Origin: SAR324 cluster bacterium
GTDB taxonomy: Bacteria > SAR324 > NAC60-12
Assembly: GCA_028282505.1 (NCBI GenBank)
Contig: JANQHV010000332.1
Location: forward strand, 1 to 49,754
DNA: 49,754 nucleotides
Reading direction: 5' to 3'
Shown piece by piece: positions 25,814 through 35,052 of the stretch. The translations under genes and the position numbers were made by a program. The notes beneath the pieces are model-generated. The model ran no database searches, had not been told where the DNA came from, and was given only the letters and a program-made list of their open reading frames with translations. How positions within the stretch are numbered: position 1 is the first letter of the stretch; each line of letters opens with the position of its first letter.

Positions 25814-26398
25814 ATGAGTGAAGAAAAACAAGAAGACAATTTAGAAATGATGGGATTGACCACAAAAGCCTTAAAATCGAGAACCATCATCATTTCCTCC
25901 CAGGTTAATGGAGAATTAGCCAACAAAGTAATGAATCAATTGACAATTTTAGAACAAGAAGACCCTGAAAAGGAGATTACTGTTTTTATCAATTGTCCAG
26001 GAGGAGAAGTATTTTCAGGGTTTGCCATTTATGATATGTTGCAATTCATCAGTTGTCCCGTCACTACGGTAGTTGCGGGATTTGCAGCAAGCATGGGCTC
26101 TATCCTGAGTTTAGCAGCCAATAAAGGACGCCGCTTCTCATTCCCAAGATCGAAAATCATGATTCATCAACCACTCTTGATGGGCTACCAGGGACGTGCA
26201 ACAGACTGTGAAATCCAGGCCAAAGAAATACTAAAAACCCGGGATCTGATCATCGATATTTATTGCAATGCTACTGGAAAAACATATGAAGAAATCAAGT
26301 CGGCCATTGACCGGGATAACTGGTTCACAGCAACAGAAGCATTGGAATTTGGCTTACTGGATCGTGTGATTTCTTCTCGTGCGGAATTGGAGAAATAA
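25814..26398 (+). CDS. ATP-dependent Clp protease proteolytic subunit-like protein
   Basis: This 194-residue ClpP-family serine peptidase has the catalytic triad Ser93 (GFAASMGSI), His118 (IMIHQPL) and Asp166 (AIDRDNW), all conserved. ATG 25814 gives an N-terminus of normal length; the longer frame from 25775 lacks an ATG. No clpX or tig gene is adjacent, unlike the usual tig-clpP-clpX arrangement. It may therefore be an accessory ClpP with its own regulator or ring partner, but that is inference. Its 3' end overlaps the convergent lnt by 45 nt. Confidence 0.9.
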   Translation: MSEEKQEDNLEMMGLTTKALKSRTIIISSQVNGELANKVMNQLTILEQEDPEKEITVFINCPGGEVFSGFAIYDMLQFISCPVTTVVAGFAASMGSILSLAANKGRRFSFPRSKIMIHQPLLMGYQGRATDCEIQAKEILKTRDLIIDIYCNATGKTYEEIKSAIDRDNWFTATEALEFGLLDRVISSRAELEK

Positions 26399-27961
26399 AA
26401 AAATAAGCAGATAACCTCCCATTAACCCAAAAGACGGCCATATTCCATACAAGACATACCAATTGTTATACGATTGAGGCTTGATCCGCACGGTAGCCGG
26501 TTCATCCAGTGGTTGAACCTGGACTCCATCAGTGTCCACTTGAATATGTGCCGTTTTCCCCCCATTTCCAACCAGAACCATGTCTCTCCCGACCTCAGCA
26601 GCCCTCAGAGTGGTTAAACGTAAATGATGCCATGTCGCCCAATTGTTGAGCCATTGCCCATTCGAAATCCCTACCAAAAACTGACTGCCCTCTTGAACAG
26701 ACATGTGCACTAAGCGGGAAAAAATGGTTTCAAAGCAAATAAAGATTCCCAAAGGAGTATCTTTCCAGTAAAAAATACCTGTTTTTTTCCCTCTTATATA
26801 ATCGGGTACCTGTGGCAAAATATTATGAGGTATCAACCACTTCCAACCAACTGGCACATACTCGCCAAATGGAACCAATTGGCGCTTGTCATATCGTTCA
26901 AACTCAAAGTAACGATGGTAAACTAAGTAAGCCGAATTGAAATGCTGAGCAGTTCTACGTTGTTGATACTGTTGGTCAACAGCAATCCAGCCTTGTGCAT
27001 TGGAACCTAAAATTAAATCTGTCCCCATTTTTGAAAAAGCATGAAAAAGGTTTACCAAATTTTTACCTCGCTCTATTATGCCAGGATAAGCATTTTCTGG
27101 CCATATGACTAATGCGGTCTGGTCTGTCTGATTGAGCGAGTGCTGTAAATACTCCTGTAAAATATTTGTCAGCATGGCAGGATCATTGAGATTAGCGATA
27201 GAAACATCACCGGGGACCAACAAAACTGAAATTTCATCGGCACCAGGATTCTCATAAATTGAGGATCTTTCTGCACCACCAGGAACATAAGAAAAAATAA
27301 ACACTGCCAGAAGCATCACTCCACTTATCAAAATGAAAATAGAAAGCAGCCTCCAAGATACTGGTTGTTTGCTCCATTGCCATAGCAACAAGTTCCCATG
27401 CACTAATAAATATGCAAGTAAGGCAGCCATAGCGGTCATTAAAAATGTCAAACCAATCCCTCCAAAATGGCTCACAACCCACAATTGCCATTTTCCAAGG
27501 GGTTGGGATGCAGCCATAGTTCCCCAGGGAATTCCGCCAAAAGGAACATATTCCAACAACCATTCTTGCATCGTAAACAAGATAGGAAAACTCAGATACG
27601 GAGAGCACCGGAAACTCTGGAAAAAGCTGCACAAGGCTAATACTACAGCAGGGAAAGATGCCAAAAACCCTACTGTTCCTAATGAGAAGATCGTCGTAAG
27701 CAAAAAGGATACTCCAGCCTTAACATATAAAGTTTCAGGCAGCCAGTAGAAAAGAGAGCCATACCAGATAGCTCCTATTGCCCATCCTCTTAAAAACCAG
27801 AGCAACGTCTTCTGTCGTACCAAAGACCGAGATGAATGAAAAAACAAGGTTAAAGCAGGAGCCCAGGCAATCCAGCCAGCAAGATAAGCAGAAGAAATGT
27901 GAAAAGGCAGGCAGAGCAAAAAAGCAGAGAGGAGTAACAAAAATGCAGGCAAATACATCAT
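26354..27961 (-). CDS. lnt: Apolipoprotein N-acyltransferase
   Basis: This 535-residue inner-membrane enzyme transfers a third acyl chain to the N-terminal cysteine of lipoproteins. It has several TM helices before residue 220, then a nitrilase-type domain. The triad segments are visible: Glu in LVIWPENAYPGI, Lys in YDKRQLVPFGEYVP and Cys in GIFICFETIFS. The C-terminal NNWATWHHLRLTTLRAAEVGR and a last TM follow. It overlaps the sensor kinase by 4 nt (27958-27961), so the two are probably co-translated. The overlap with clpP at the other end is convergent. Confidence 0.93.
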   Translation of the reverse strand: MMYLPAFLLLLSAFLLCLPFHISSAYLAGWIAWAPALTLFFHSSRSLVRQKTLLWFLRGWAIGAIWYGSLFYWLPETLYVKAGVSFLLTTIFSLGTVGFLASFPAVVLALCSFFQSFRCSPYLSFPILFTMQEWLLEYVPFGGIPWGTMAASQPLGKWQLWVVSHFGGIGLTFLMTAMAALLAYLLVHGNLLLWQWSKQPVSWRLLSIFILISGVMLLAVFIFSYVPGGAERSSIYENPGADEISVLLVPGDVSIANLNDPAMLTNILQEYLQHSLNQTDQTALVIWPENAYPGIIERGKNLVNLFHAFSKMGTDLILGSNAQGWIAVDQQYQQRRTAQHFNSAYLVYHRYFEFERYDKRQLVPFGEYVPVGWKWLIPHNILPQVPDYIRGKKTGIFYWKDTPLGIFICFETIFSRLVHMSVQEGSQFLVGISNGQWLNNWATWHHLRLTTLRAAEVGRDMVLVGNGGKTAHIQVDTDGVQVQPLDEPATVRIKPQSYNNWYVLYGIWPSFGLMGGYLLIFLFLQFRTRRNHTIQ

Positions 27962-30846
27962 GAAGTACTGACTGCCGTAGAAGAATCCAGGTGCATGGGA
28001 AGGATGACACTAAAAGTAGACCCTACTCCCACTTCACTGATCACAGACACTTCCCCACCAAGCAATTTGGTCATACTTTTGACCAATGCCAATCCCAACC
28101 CTGTTCCTTCATGACGTCGAGTTTCTGAACCATCCACCTGACGAAAGGTTTCGAAAATGGTATTTAACTGTGACGCTGGAATACCACATCCTGTATCTTT
28201 CACATCAATTTTCACCAATCCATCTTGCACAGAAGCGTCTACTTCTATCGAACCCTGTTCCGTAAATTTTATAGAATTTCCCAGCAAATTGATCATAATC
28301 TGACGGATCTTATCCTGATCAGAACAACAATCAGCCAAATTACCATTCATCTGTAGTTTCAATTCAATTGGTTTGTTAGCAACCAGAGCTTCCATCAACC
28401 CTAAAACTTCCTGCAGAAGTTCTCCCAGGTGGAAAGGGAGCACATTGATCTGCATTTTCCTGGCTTCTATCTTAGACAAATCTAAAATAGAGTTGATCAA
28501 TTCCAGCAAATGCTTACCACTTTTGTTGACTCGCATCAGGCGATCATGCTGATACTCCGTCAATGGATTTTCCTCATCTACATCCAACAAAGCCTCTGCA
28601 AATCCAATAATCGCATTGAGGGGAGTTCTCAATTCATGGGACATACTGGCCAAAAATTCACTCTTCATTTGAGTGGCCGCCTCCAATTCTAAATTCGCAG
28701 CCTGTAAGATTTCCTGCTGAGTCTGGACTGTCAAAAAAGTCATGGCATTCTGGATAGAAACGGCTAACTGAGAGACTGTATTTTCAATAAAACGCAAATT
28801 GGCTTCACTGAAAGGTGCAACACTTGCCAACAGTAATACCCCCAGGCATTGTTGCTGAAAAACAAGCGGGTACCCTGCAATGACGGCAGGATAGCTGGCA
28901 ACACCACCTAAGTAAAAACTGCGTCCCTGCTCCTTAGAAGGATTACGAATAATGACAGGTTCCTGGGTTTGGAAGATGTGAGTGGGTACCCCCTGCACTT
29001 GATAAAACTGATCTTCGATAACTCCTTCATCTACCGTATAATAATGTTTCAGTTGCAATTGATGCTCTTCCAAATCGTCCAAATACAAAATACCCAATTG
29101 TGAATTGGTGGTTTTGACTAATGTTTCCAGAGCTGCTTCCAGAATAGCAATAATTTCCAAAGAGTTGATGGCTTTGGCAATAGAAGCCTGGGCTTGATCC
29201 AATTCTACCTGGGCCAGCAACGCTTTATTTTGTTCTTCCAGTTGCTCCAGCATCTTTTGCTGACTTTGCCCTTCGGCCTCCAGTCGTAGGACCAATTCCT
29301 TCCGAGCTTGCTGATTCAAACGTTCTTGTGTTGCGTTTTTCCAATGCAAAACCAGCCCTAAATATTGATTATCTGCATCAAACAGAGGGCTGAAGGTCAC
29401 CTCAATTGTCTGGTCTCCAATGCTGATGTCGGTCGTGGGTGGTAAGTTATAAGGAGTCGACAATTGCCTTGGTTCAATAGCAGCCGATTCGAGTAAAAAA
29501 TCAATCCCTTTTCCCAACATTTGTTCCGGTTGTGCGGGTAAAAAATCAGTCAGGCGTTTGAGTTCTCTGAGTGCAGCAGGATTCAGATAAACCAGTTCTC
29601 GATCTGGAGTTGCCAACATAACAGGAAAAGGAGAATTATCTAAAATTTGACGTCCTCGATTGGCATCTTTGGTTCGTTCTCGAATAGCAACGAGCATCTC
29701 TTCAAACTCATGAGCCAACTCACCCACTTCATCCTGTGTGGTCACTTCAATGTGCCCAAAAAAATCTTCATTTTTTACGTTTCGGACGGCATCCCGCAGC
29801 TCTTGTAGCGGGATCACTACCCTTTTTCCTAAAAACCGGGAAAGTAAAAATCCTAATAACGAAATACCAAGGGCAACGGCTAACAATAAAATACGCCATT
29901 GTTCAAACTGTTCCTGTAAATTACGATTATTGGTTTTCGCAAAGTCAGATTGCCATTGCACGATTAAATTAACCGATTCCTCGATATCTTCGACAAGAGG
30001 AATGGCGCGAGTTTCCATTTTATAGTGGGCAATATTCCAAGATTCCTGGTTACGTGCCTGAAATAAATCATCGATCAGTGATTCGATCAATTCCTGTTTT
30101 TTTTGAAATTGCCGAAAATGCGATTGTTGTACTGTGGTGAAGGCAACCTTGCTGCTTTGAAGATCCAACAAAAAACGGTTACTGTCGGCCCAGCTTTCTC
30201 GAAACTGATCCCATGCGCGGGTTTGCCCATCGGACACATAATGTTGTAAACTGGCCGTAGAGGCCCATAATGCGCCTCTCAACTCTGTTAAAATTTGAAG
30301 AACAACCTGATTGTTGGCAGATCTTGCAATTTGATGCTGTGCAATGATTTTCAGGTTTTTATGCATCGTATCAAATGCGGGCCGCAATTTTTCTGTGAAT
30401 ATTTGTTGGGCAGGAATATTTCCAGGGGTATGAGCAATCTGCTCAATTTCTTTTTGTAGCTTTTCTAACTCAAACAAGGCCAGACGAATATCATAAAATC
30501 GACGCACTTCTTCTGCACGCTGCATCTCATACTGACTGTCAACATACAACGATTTCAATTGATCCAAAATGGGTTTAATTTCATTTTCCCAGGCAGCCAG
30601 CCTTTCTTTTTTAAAAGACTCATCACCAAATAAAACCCAGCCTCGTTGAGCAGCTAAAGAGTGATTGATCCCACTCATCAACTGCACCCAACCTAAAGCA
30701 ATGGGTTGTTGGTGTTCAATCAACTGATCTGTCAACAGACTTTGGTCACGGAATTGGAAATAAAGAACGAGATAGCCAACCAGGGGAATTGCAGAAATGA
30801 TATAAAATACCACAAGAATCTTAGTGCGGATGCGATTGGGTAACAT
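27958..30846 (-). CDS. Membrane sensor histidine kinase (TM, HAMP, PAS, GAF, HisKA, HATPase)
   Basis: The protein has 962 residues. An N-terminal TM (about 9-28) is followed by a periplasmic helical sensor of about 290 residues resembling CHASE3/4HB type. A second TM (ILLLAVALGISLLGFLL) leads to HAMP, then a PAS-like region and a coiled coil. A GAF-like region follows, then HisKA with phosphoacceptor His737 in SMSHELRTPLNAIIGFAEA. The HATPase has NLLGNSIKFTEQG, VKDTGCGIP and GTGLGLALVKSM. There is no receiver domain. The 4-nt overlap with lnt implies a shared transcript, though no response regulator is adjacent. The cue sensed is unknown. Confidence 0.92.
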   Translation of the reverse strand: MLPNRIRTKILVVFYIISAIPLVGYLVLYFQFRDQSLLTDQLIEHQQPIALGWVQLMSGINHSLAAQRGWVLFGDESFKKERLAAWENEIKPILDQLKSLYVDSQYEMQRAEEVRRFYDIRLALFELEKLQKEIEQIAHTPGNIPAQQIFTEKLRPAFDTMHKNLKIIAQHQIARSANNQVVLQILTELRGALWASTASLQHYVSDGQTRAWDQFRESWADSNRFLLDLQSSKVAFTTVQQSHFRQFQKKQELIESLIDDLFQARNQESWNIAHYKMETRAIPLVEDIEESVNLIVQWQSDFAKTNNRNLQEQFEQWRILLLAVALGISLLGFLLSRFLGKRVVIPLQELRDAVRNVKNEDFFGHIEVTTQDEVGELAHEFEEMLVAIRERTKDANRGRQILDNSPFPVMLATPDRELVYLNPAALRELKRLTDFLPAQPEQMLGKGIDFLLESAAIEPRQLSTPYNLPPTTDISIGDQTIEVTFSPLFDADNQYLGLVLHWKNATQERLNQQARKELVLRLEAEGQSQQKMLEQLEEQNKALLAQVELDQAQASIAKAINSLEIIAILEAALETLVKTTNSQLGILYLDDLEEHQLQLKHYYTVDEGVIEDQFYQVQGVPTHIFQTQEPVIIRNPSKEQGRSFYLGGVASYPAVIAGYPLVFQQQCLGVLLLASVAPFSEANLRFIENTVSQLAVSIQNAMTFLTVQTQQEILQAANLELEAATQMKSEFLASMSHELRTPLNAIIGFAEALLDVDEENPLTEYQHDRLMRVNKSGKHLLELINSILDLSKIEARKMQINVLPFHLGELLQEVLGLMEALVANKPIELKLQMNGNLADCCSDQDKIRQIMINLLGNSIKFTEQGSIEVDASVQDGLVKIDVKDTGCGIPASQLNTIFETFRQVDGSETRRHEGTGLGLALVKSMTKLLGGEVSVISEVGVGSTFSVILPMHLDSSTAVSTS

Positions 30847-30980
30847 AGGCCTTATCTTATCTCAGTTCTTGTACTATTGTTGATTTCATCTCAATTCAGG
30901 ATGTGCATACAGTGGACCGAAAATTATCATGAACGTTCAGAAAAAAGGAAAGCTCTTCTCATTGTGAGATTGGAATATCA

Positions 30981-31925
30981 TTAAATCCTTGGTAAACGGT
31001 CTGTCGGGTTTTTCTTGAGAAGCTCCTGATCGTGAAAATAGCGAATGGTTGTGTTTGCGGAAGAATGACGCGCATAGGCCTGTACTTTTTGGAGCGGTTC
31101 TCCCATCTCCAGGGCAATTGTAATTGCTGTATGCCGCATATAGTGGGCAGAAATATCCAGCCCTATCGCTTTTCCCAGTCGGGCAATCACATCATTCACA
31201 CCTTTTCCTGTCATTTTTTTTCCTCTTGTGCGAAATCCCAAAGACACAAAAACCCATGGTTTTTCCAACCCAGCCAATTGCAAACACTGCTTCCACTCTT
31301 GTAACTCTGCATGAAGTTCTTCTCTAATTTTTAAACGCTGCGGCACACCACTTTTTGTATCATGGATCAAGGCCACATGGAACTCACCATCCTGCTGAAT
31401 ATCTTCCCAACGTAAATTAGCGGCTTCACTACGCCTGGCAGCTGTGAAATATAGAAAACGGAGCAACAGACCATTTCTTTTTCTCATCAAGTCAGCAACT
31501 CTGATATCATAGGGGGCCTGATCATTTGCTTCCATCATTGCGCTTAAATGAGTTAATCGAAGCGCACCTTTTGTACTGATATCAGAAACTTTCTCACTAC
31601 GAATGACAGAAGATTTGAAAGGGTTTTCTGGAAGATACTGAAATTCTGTGAGCACCTTGAAGACATTCCGTAATGCACTCATCGTTTGATTGATACTGGC
31701 AGATTTTTTACCCTGCGCTTTCAAATAGCTTTTATATTCAAGAATGGTCAAACTGTTCAACTGCTTGAGATCTTCTATATCCTGAATAGCTGCCCATTCT
31801 TGAAAATCACGAAATACCCGCGCATAGGCTCGCCGGGTATTGGGTTTATAATTCTCAAAAACCAGTTGCAATGCCTGGCCAGGAGAAATATCTCGCTGCT
31901 TATTCCATTTAGCTGGTAAATCCAT
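30981..31925 (-). CDS. Tyrosine recombinase (XerC/D-like, phage integrase family)
   Basis: The protein has 314 residues. An N-terminal SAM-like DNA-binding domain (about 15-100) is followed by the catalytic core. The catalytic set is complete: Arg164/165 (AARRSEAANLRW), Lys191, His261 and Arg264 (HYMRHTAIT), His287 (ARHSS) and Tyr296 (IRYFH). It resembles chromosomal Xer-like or integron-like recombinases more than typical prophage integrases. ATG 31925 is preferred over the TTG-started frame to 31955. It follows the radical SAM gene by 7 nt. No att sites or phage genes are visible. Confidence 0.9.
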   Translation of the reverse strand: MDLPAKWNKQRDISPGQALQLVFENYKPNTRRAYARVFRDFQEWAAIQDIEDLKQLNSLTILEYKSYLKAQGKKSASINQTMSALRNVFKVLTEFQYLPENPFKSSVIRSEKVSDISTKGALRLTHLSAMMEANDQAPYDIRVADLMRKRNGLLLRFLYFTAARRSEAANLRWEDIQQDGEFHVALIHDTKSGVPQRLKIREELHAELQEWKQCLQLAGLEKPWVFVSLGFRTRGKKMTGKGVNDVIARLGKAIGLDISAHYMRHTAITIALEMGEPLQKVQAYARHSSANTTIRYFHDQELLKKNPTDRLPRI

Positions 31926-31932
31926 AACGAAG

Positions 31933-33321
31933 CTATCCCTGTCTCCAAAAAGCAAAAAATAATTTTAGCTGTCTCTGGTAGAGTTCCCAGTCTCCCTGGC
32001 TCAATAATTGCCAGATATAACGAGGACGCAAATAAAATTTTCTGTACGCTTTTTTAACAAATAGTGAAGTCATTTTTTCTTGTTCAGGAGTAAAAAAAGT
32101 CACCTCCTCTCGAATCGGCTCCTCCCAATAAGGACCGGGCCCATATTTTTCTATGAACAATGGCGAACCAGGAAAAGACAGGAAGGGATGAAAGGAAGCA
32201 AAATTTGGTGATAATTCCAGAGCAAAGTTCAGTGTTTCTTCATAGTGTTCCAATGTTTCTCCCGGATGTCCAAAAATAAAAAATGCGGCTACACCAATCC
32301 CTGCGCTTTGAGTGGCTCTGATCCCATCTTTAATACGGGCCTTAGTGATTCGTTTGTTGGTATTTTTCAAAACTTCGGCATTGCCTGCTTCTACTCCAAA
32401 GTGAATCAAGGAGCAACCACTTTGTTTCATCAGCGGCAATAATTTTTCTTGCACTGAATCTGCCCTGGTCTGACACGCCCAGCGAAATCCATAGCGTGCT
32501 GCATAATCTTTGGTGATCAAATGCTCACAAACGGCTTTGAGCATCTTTCGATTGATTGTAAATTCTAGATCAAAGATATAAAGGGATCGGCAACCGTGAA
32601 CTTCCACCAACATATCCAACTCTTGTAAAAATAGCTCCGGCATTTTTTTCCGATAGCTATTTTGAAACATAGAAAGATTGCAAAAATTGCACGTATAAGG
32701 ACACCCTCTGGATGATTCGAGCAGAGCAAAATTGCCTCCCAATAGCTCATACTGGTAATTTTTTAAATCAATCAAATCATATGCAGGAAGAGGGAATTCA
32801 TTCATCGGCACTAAAGGACGCTGTGCATTGTGGTAAAATTCTGATCCCACTCGATACGAAATTCCCATAATTTGGGATAAATCACCATGTTTTATCAGAC
32901 TTTCCGCAACTTCCAGCGTTGTCCATTCTGATTCTTCCCGTACCACCACCAGTGCTCCTGTTTGCTCTAGAACACTTCCTGGATAATGGGTTCCATGATT
33001 GCCGGCAATCACCAGACGTTCTGAAGGAAAAAGGCGGGCTAACTCAAAAACATGCTGGGTATCCAGGGAAGGACATTGCCAGTCTGCATAAGGATTTGTC
33101 GTCAGAACGACCAGATCACACTGATCCGCATCTTGTCGAACTTGCTCAGGAGATATCGACACATTGGCATGCAAATCATGAAGGAGTACTTCCCAACCTG
33201 CCTCGCGCAACAAAGCAGCAGTGATTAAAAGAGATAGTGGGGGGAAACATCGATGAAATTTACGAGTGTTCTTACTGACAAGTCGTTCTGCTACTGGTGC
33301 AATTAAGAGTGCTTTTGCCAT
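31933..33321 (-). CDS. B12-binding-type radical SAM protein
   Basis: This 462-residue protein has an N-terminal Rossmann-like B12-binding region (HDLHANVSISPEQV...TTNPYADWQC) and a radical SAM domain. The 4Fe-4S cysteines are Cys207, Cys211 and Cys214 in SRGCPYTCNFCN. Later segments FGVEAGNAEVLKNTNK and FFIFGHPGETLEHYEETL are typical of the B12-radical SAM group that modifies lipids, hopanoids, cofactors or antibiotics. AGGAAA precedes ATG 33321. It overlaps the upstream 280-residue gene by 19 nt. The substrate cannot be read from the sequence. Confidence 0.88.
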   Translation of the reverse strand: MAKALLIAPVAERLVSKNTRKFHRCFPPLSLLITAALLREAGWEVLLHDLHANVSISPEQVRQDADQCDLVVLTTNPYADWQCPSLDTQHVFELARLFPSERLVIAGNHGTHYPGSVLEQTGALVVVREESEWTTLEVAESLIKHGDLSQIMGISYRVGSEFYHNAQRPLVPMNEFPLPAYDLIDLKNYQYELLGGNFALLESSRGCPYTCNFCNLSMFQNSYRKKMPELFLQELDMLVEVHGCRSLYIFDLEFTINRKMLKAVCEHLITKDYAARYGFRWACQTRADSVQEKLLPLMKQSGCSLIHFGVEAGNAEVLKNTNKRITKARIKDGIRATQSAGIGVAAFFIFGHPGETLEHYEETLNFALELSPNFASFHPFLSFPGSPLFIEKYGPGPYWEEPIREEVTFFTPEQEKMTSLFVKKAYRKFYLRPRYIWQLLSQGDWELYQRQLKLFFAFWRQG

Positions 33322-34145
33322 AATTTCCTGTAGATGAATGGACCACACCCTCCAGCGACAGCAACGATAATCAAGCAGATGAGAACCCCGGTCATTACCT
33401 GACGTTCAAATAACCACGAACCAACACTGGCTTCTGGTATAATTTTCATCCTCAGAGGAGTGTAGCGAGCATAGTGGTGTCCCTGATGGGAATACTCTGC
33501 AATCAAATAGCTAATATAGGTATTTGGCCAAATGGAGTCATGCTTGATTTTTAAATGCCATGTGCGACTCTCCTTTGCTGCCAGTTTAACCGGAGATTTG
33601 GGCATTTGGAGCTGAATATTCATAGCCATGATATTGGACAGATGAATTGTCTTGCTCCAAGAATCCATATTGGTCAACGTGACCTGAATTGTATCATCTC
33701 TTGGCAAAACAACTCTGGAAACTTTCCAACTCAACCCTGGAGATTTTTTCATTTCTCCATGCGTCAATCGAATCAAATAAGGAAGTTTGAAGCGGAATCC
33801 ATTTTGATCACGATAACTAAGATGTAATGGAAGATAGTAGGAACCAGGTTCTTGAAAAGGATGTTTTTTTGTCCGATATTGAGTGTTCAATGTACGTCCG
33901 GGCTGTAAAGTATTACTGCCACGAATTGGATAGAAACGGTTTTTAATCCGAATGACAGGCTTTAACTCCATTGCCGCTTCATTGCCTTTGTTGACCAATT
34001 GAATCTTTGCCAACAAAAAATCAGAAGTAATATCCACGGAGGCTTGTAGCTGCATACTAATGCTACCAGCCCAAATAATAGAGTAAAGATTGCATAATAC
34101 TACAGATAGTACGATTTTATTCAACCATCTATAATAGTCCTTCAT
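33303..34145 (-). CDS. Exported membrane-anchored protein of unknown function
   Basis: This 280-residue protein has an N-terminal signal-like segment (IVLSVVLCNLYSIIWAGS) and a C-terminal TM (MTGVLICLIIVAVAGGCGPFIY, about 252-272). The region between is predicted extracytoplasmic and beta-rich (VDITSDFLLAKIQLVNKGNEAA; TIQVTLTNMDSWSK). The pattern suggests a beta-sandwich, but no family was recognised. It overlaps the GT2 gene by 17 nt and the radical SAM gene by 19 nt, so all three are probably translated from one mRNA. Confidence 0.75.
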   Translation of the reverse strand: MKDYYRWLNKIVLSVVLCNLYSIIWAGSISMQLQASVDITSDFLLAKIQLVNKGNEAAMELKPVIRIKNRFYPIRGSNTLQPGRTLNTQYRTKKHPFQEPGSYYLPLHLSYRDQNGFRFKLPYLIRLTHGEMKKSPGLSWKVSRVVLPRDDTIQVTLTNMDSWSKTIHLSNIMAMNIQLQMPKSPVKLAAKESRTWHLKIKHDSIWPNTYISYLIAEYSHQGHHYARYTPLRMKIIPEASVGSWLFERQVMTGVLICLIIVAVAGGCGPFIYRKLWQKHS

Positions 34146-34860
34146 TGTTCAAACGCCGGTACATGTCCCAAATTTCCCTCAATGCTTGAGGAATCCTCTT
34201 GACAATATTACGATCAGAAGTCCGAATTTCAATTACTTCTACAGGAACTTCCAACACTTCACACTGATCATGCATAGCCCGCACAATGATCTCTGTATCA
34301 TAAGTATGATGAGAAGGCACTGCCTGCCGAAAATATTGTTGCATTTTTTCTGAATTTTTCCAGGCCTTGATACCATGAGTATCAGAAACTCGTAAACCAA
34401 ATATAAAAAATAAGATCATGCGAAAGCCATAAGACGCCACTTTTCTTACTAATCCTCGCCGATCCCTGGAAAGTAGCAAATTTTTGGAAGCAATAATGAT
34501 TTCATATTTCACAGTCATGATATGAGAAACCATATCGGCAAATTCAATATCCCAATAATCAATATCAAAATTAACAATAATCTTTCCATTTGCTTCCAGC
34601 AATCCATACTGCAGAGCAATCCCATAATTAGCATTTGGTAGTACAAGATAATGGATAGCCTCGTGTTCCTTTGATAAGTTTTCTGCAATTGCTCCCGTTT
34701 GGTCGGTACTGCCATTTTCAATCAACAGCATTTCCCAGTCAAAAATCTTTCGTTCCTCCAGTTGCCGAATCATGGATCGGACATTTTCTGCGAGAATTGC
34801 TTCTTCATTGCAAACAGGAATAACAATACTAATACTGATCTGTTTTTGGGGCATGATCAT
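34129..34860 (-). CDS. Glycosyltransferase family 2
   Basis: This 243-residue GT-A-fold enzyme of the DPM1/GT2 type has VVIPVCNEEAILAENV-like motif ISIVIPVCNEE, LLIENGSTDQTGAI, and the metal-site acidic pair in VNFDIDYW. It lacks the C-terminal TM pair of ArnC-type enzymes. ATG 34860 is preferred (GGACGAA upstream) over the TTG at 34872. A role in lipid-linked sugar transfer together with the GT39-like membrane enzyme at 35053 is plausible but inferred. Confidence 0.88.
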   Translation of the reverse strand: MIMPQKQISISIVIPVCNEEAILAENVRSMIRQLEERKIFDWEMLLIENGSTDQTGAIAENLSKEHEAIHYLVLPNANYGIALQYGLLEANGKIIVNFDIDYWDIEFADMVSHIMTVKYEIIIASKNLLLSRDRRGLVRKVASYGFRMILFFIFGLRVSDTHGIKAWKNSEKMQQYFRQAVPSHHTYDTEIIVRAMHDQCEVLEVPVEVIEIRTSDRNIVKRIPQALREIWDMYRRLNNEGLL

Positions 34861-34898
34861 ATTTTCGTCCAATAAACATTTTCATACATTTGATAGAA

Positions 34899-34978
34899 CT
34901 GTTCTCTGAGCTTATCGGAGAGGTAATACACTGGTTTTGCTTCGACAAGCTCAGTAGGCAGACAAGCTCAGCGAACAG
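34899..34978. repeat. Short palindromic intergenic repeat
   Basis: CTGTTCTCTGAGCTT (34899-34913) matches the reverse complement of AAGCTCAGCGAACAG (34964-34978) at 14 of 15 positions. GACAAGCTCAG also occurs twice (34944 and 34961). This is the 'cgacaagctcag' type of repeat that is widespread in bacterial genomes. It lies between the GT2 and GT39-like genes. Confidence 0.6.
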
Positions 34979-35052
34979 AATGGCCGAAAATGTGATCAAT
35001 CCCTGTTTTTTTTGATGGAAGAGGATGAAAGGGAGAACATAAAAAGTTACTA

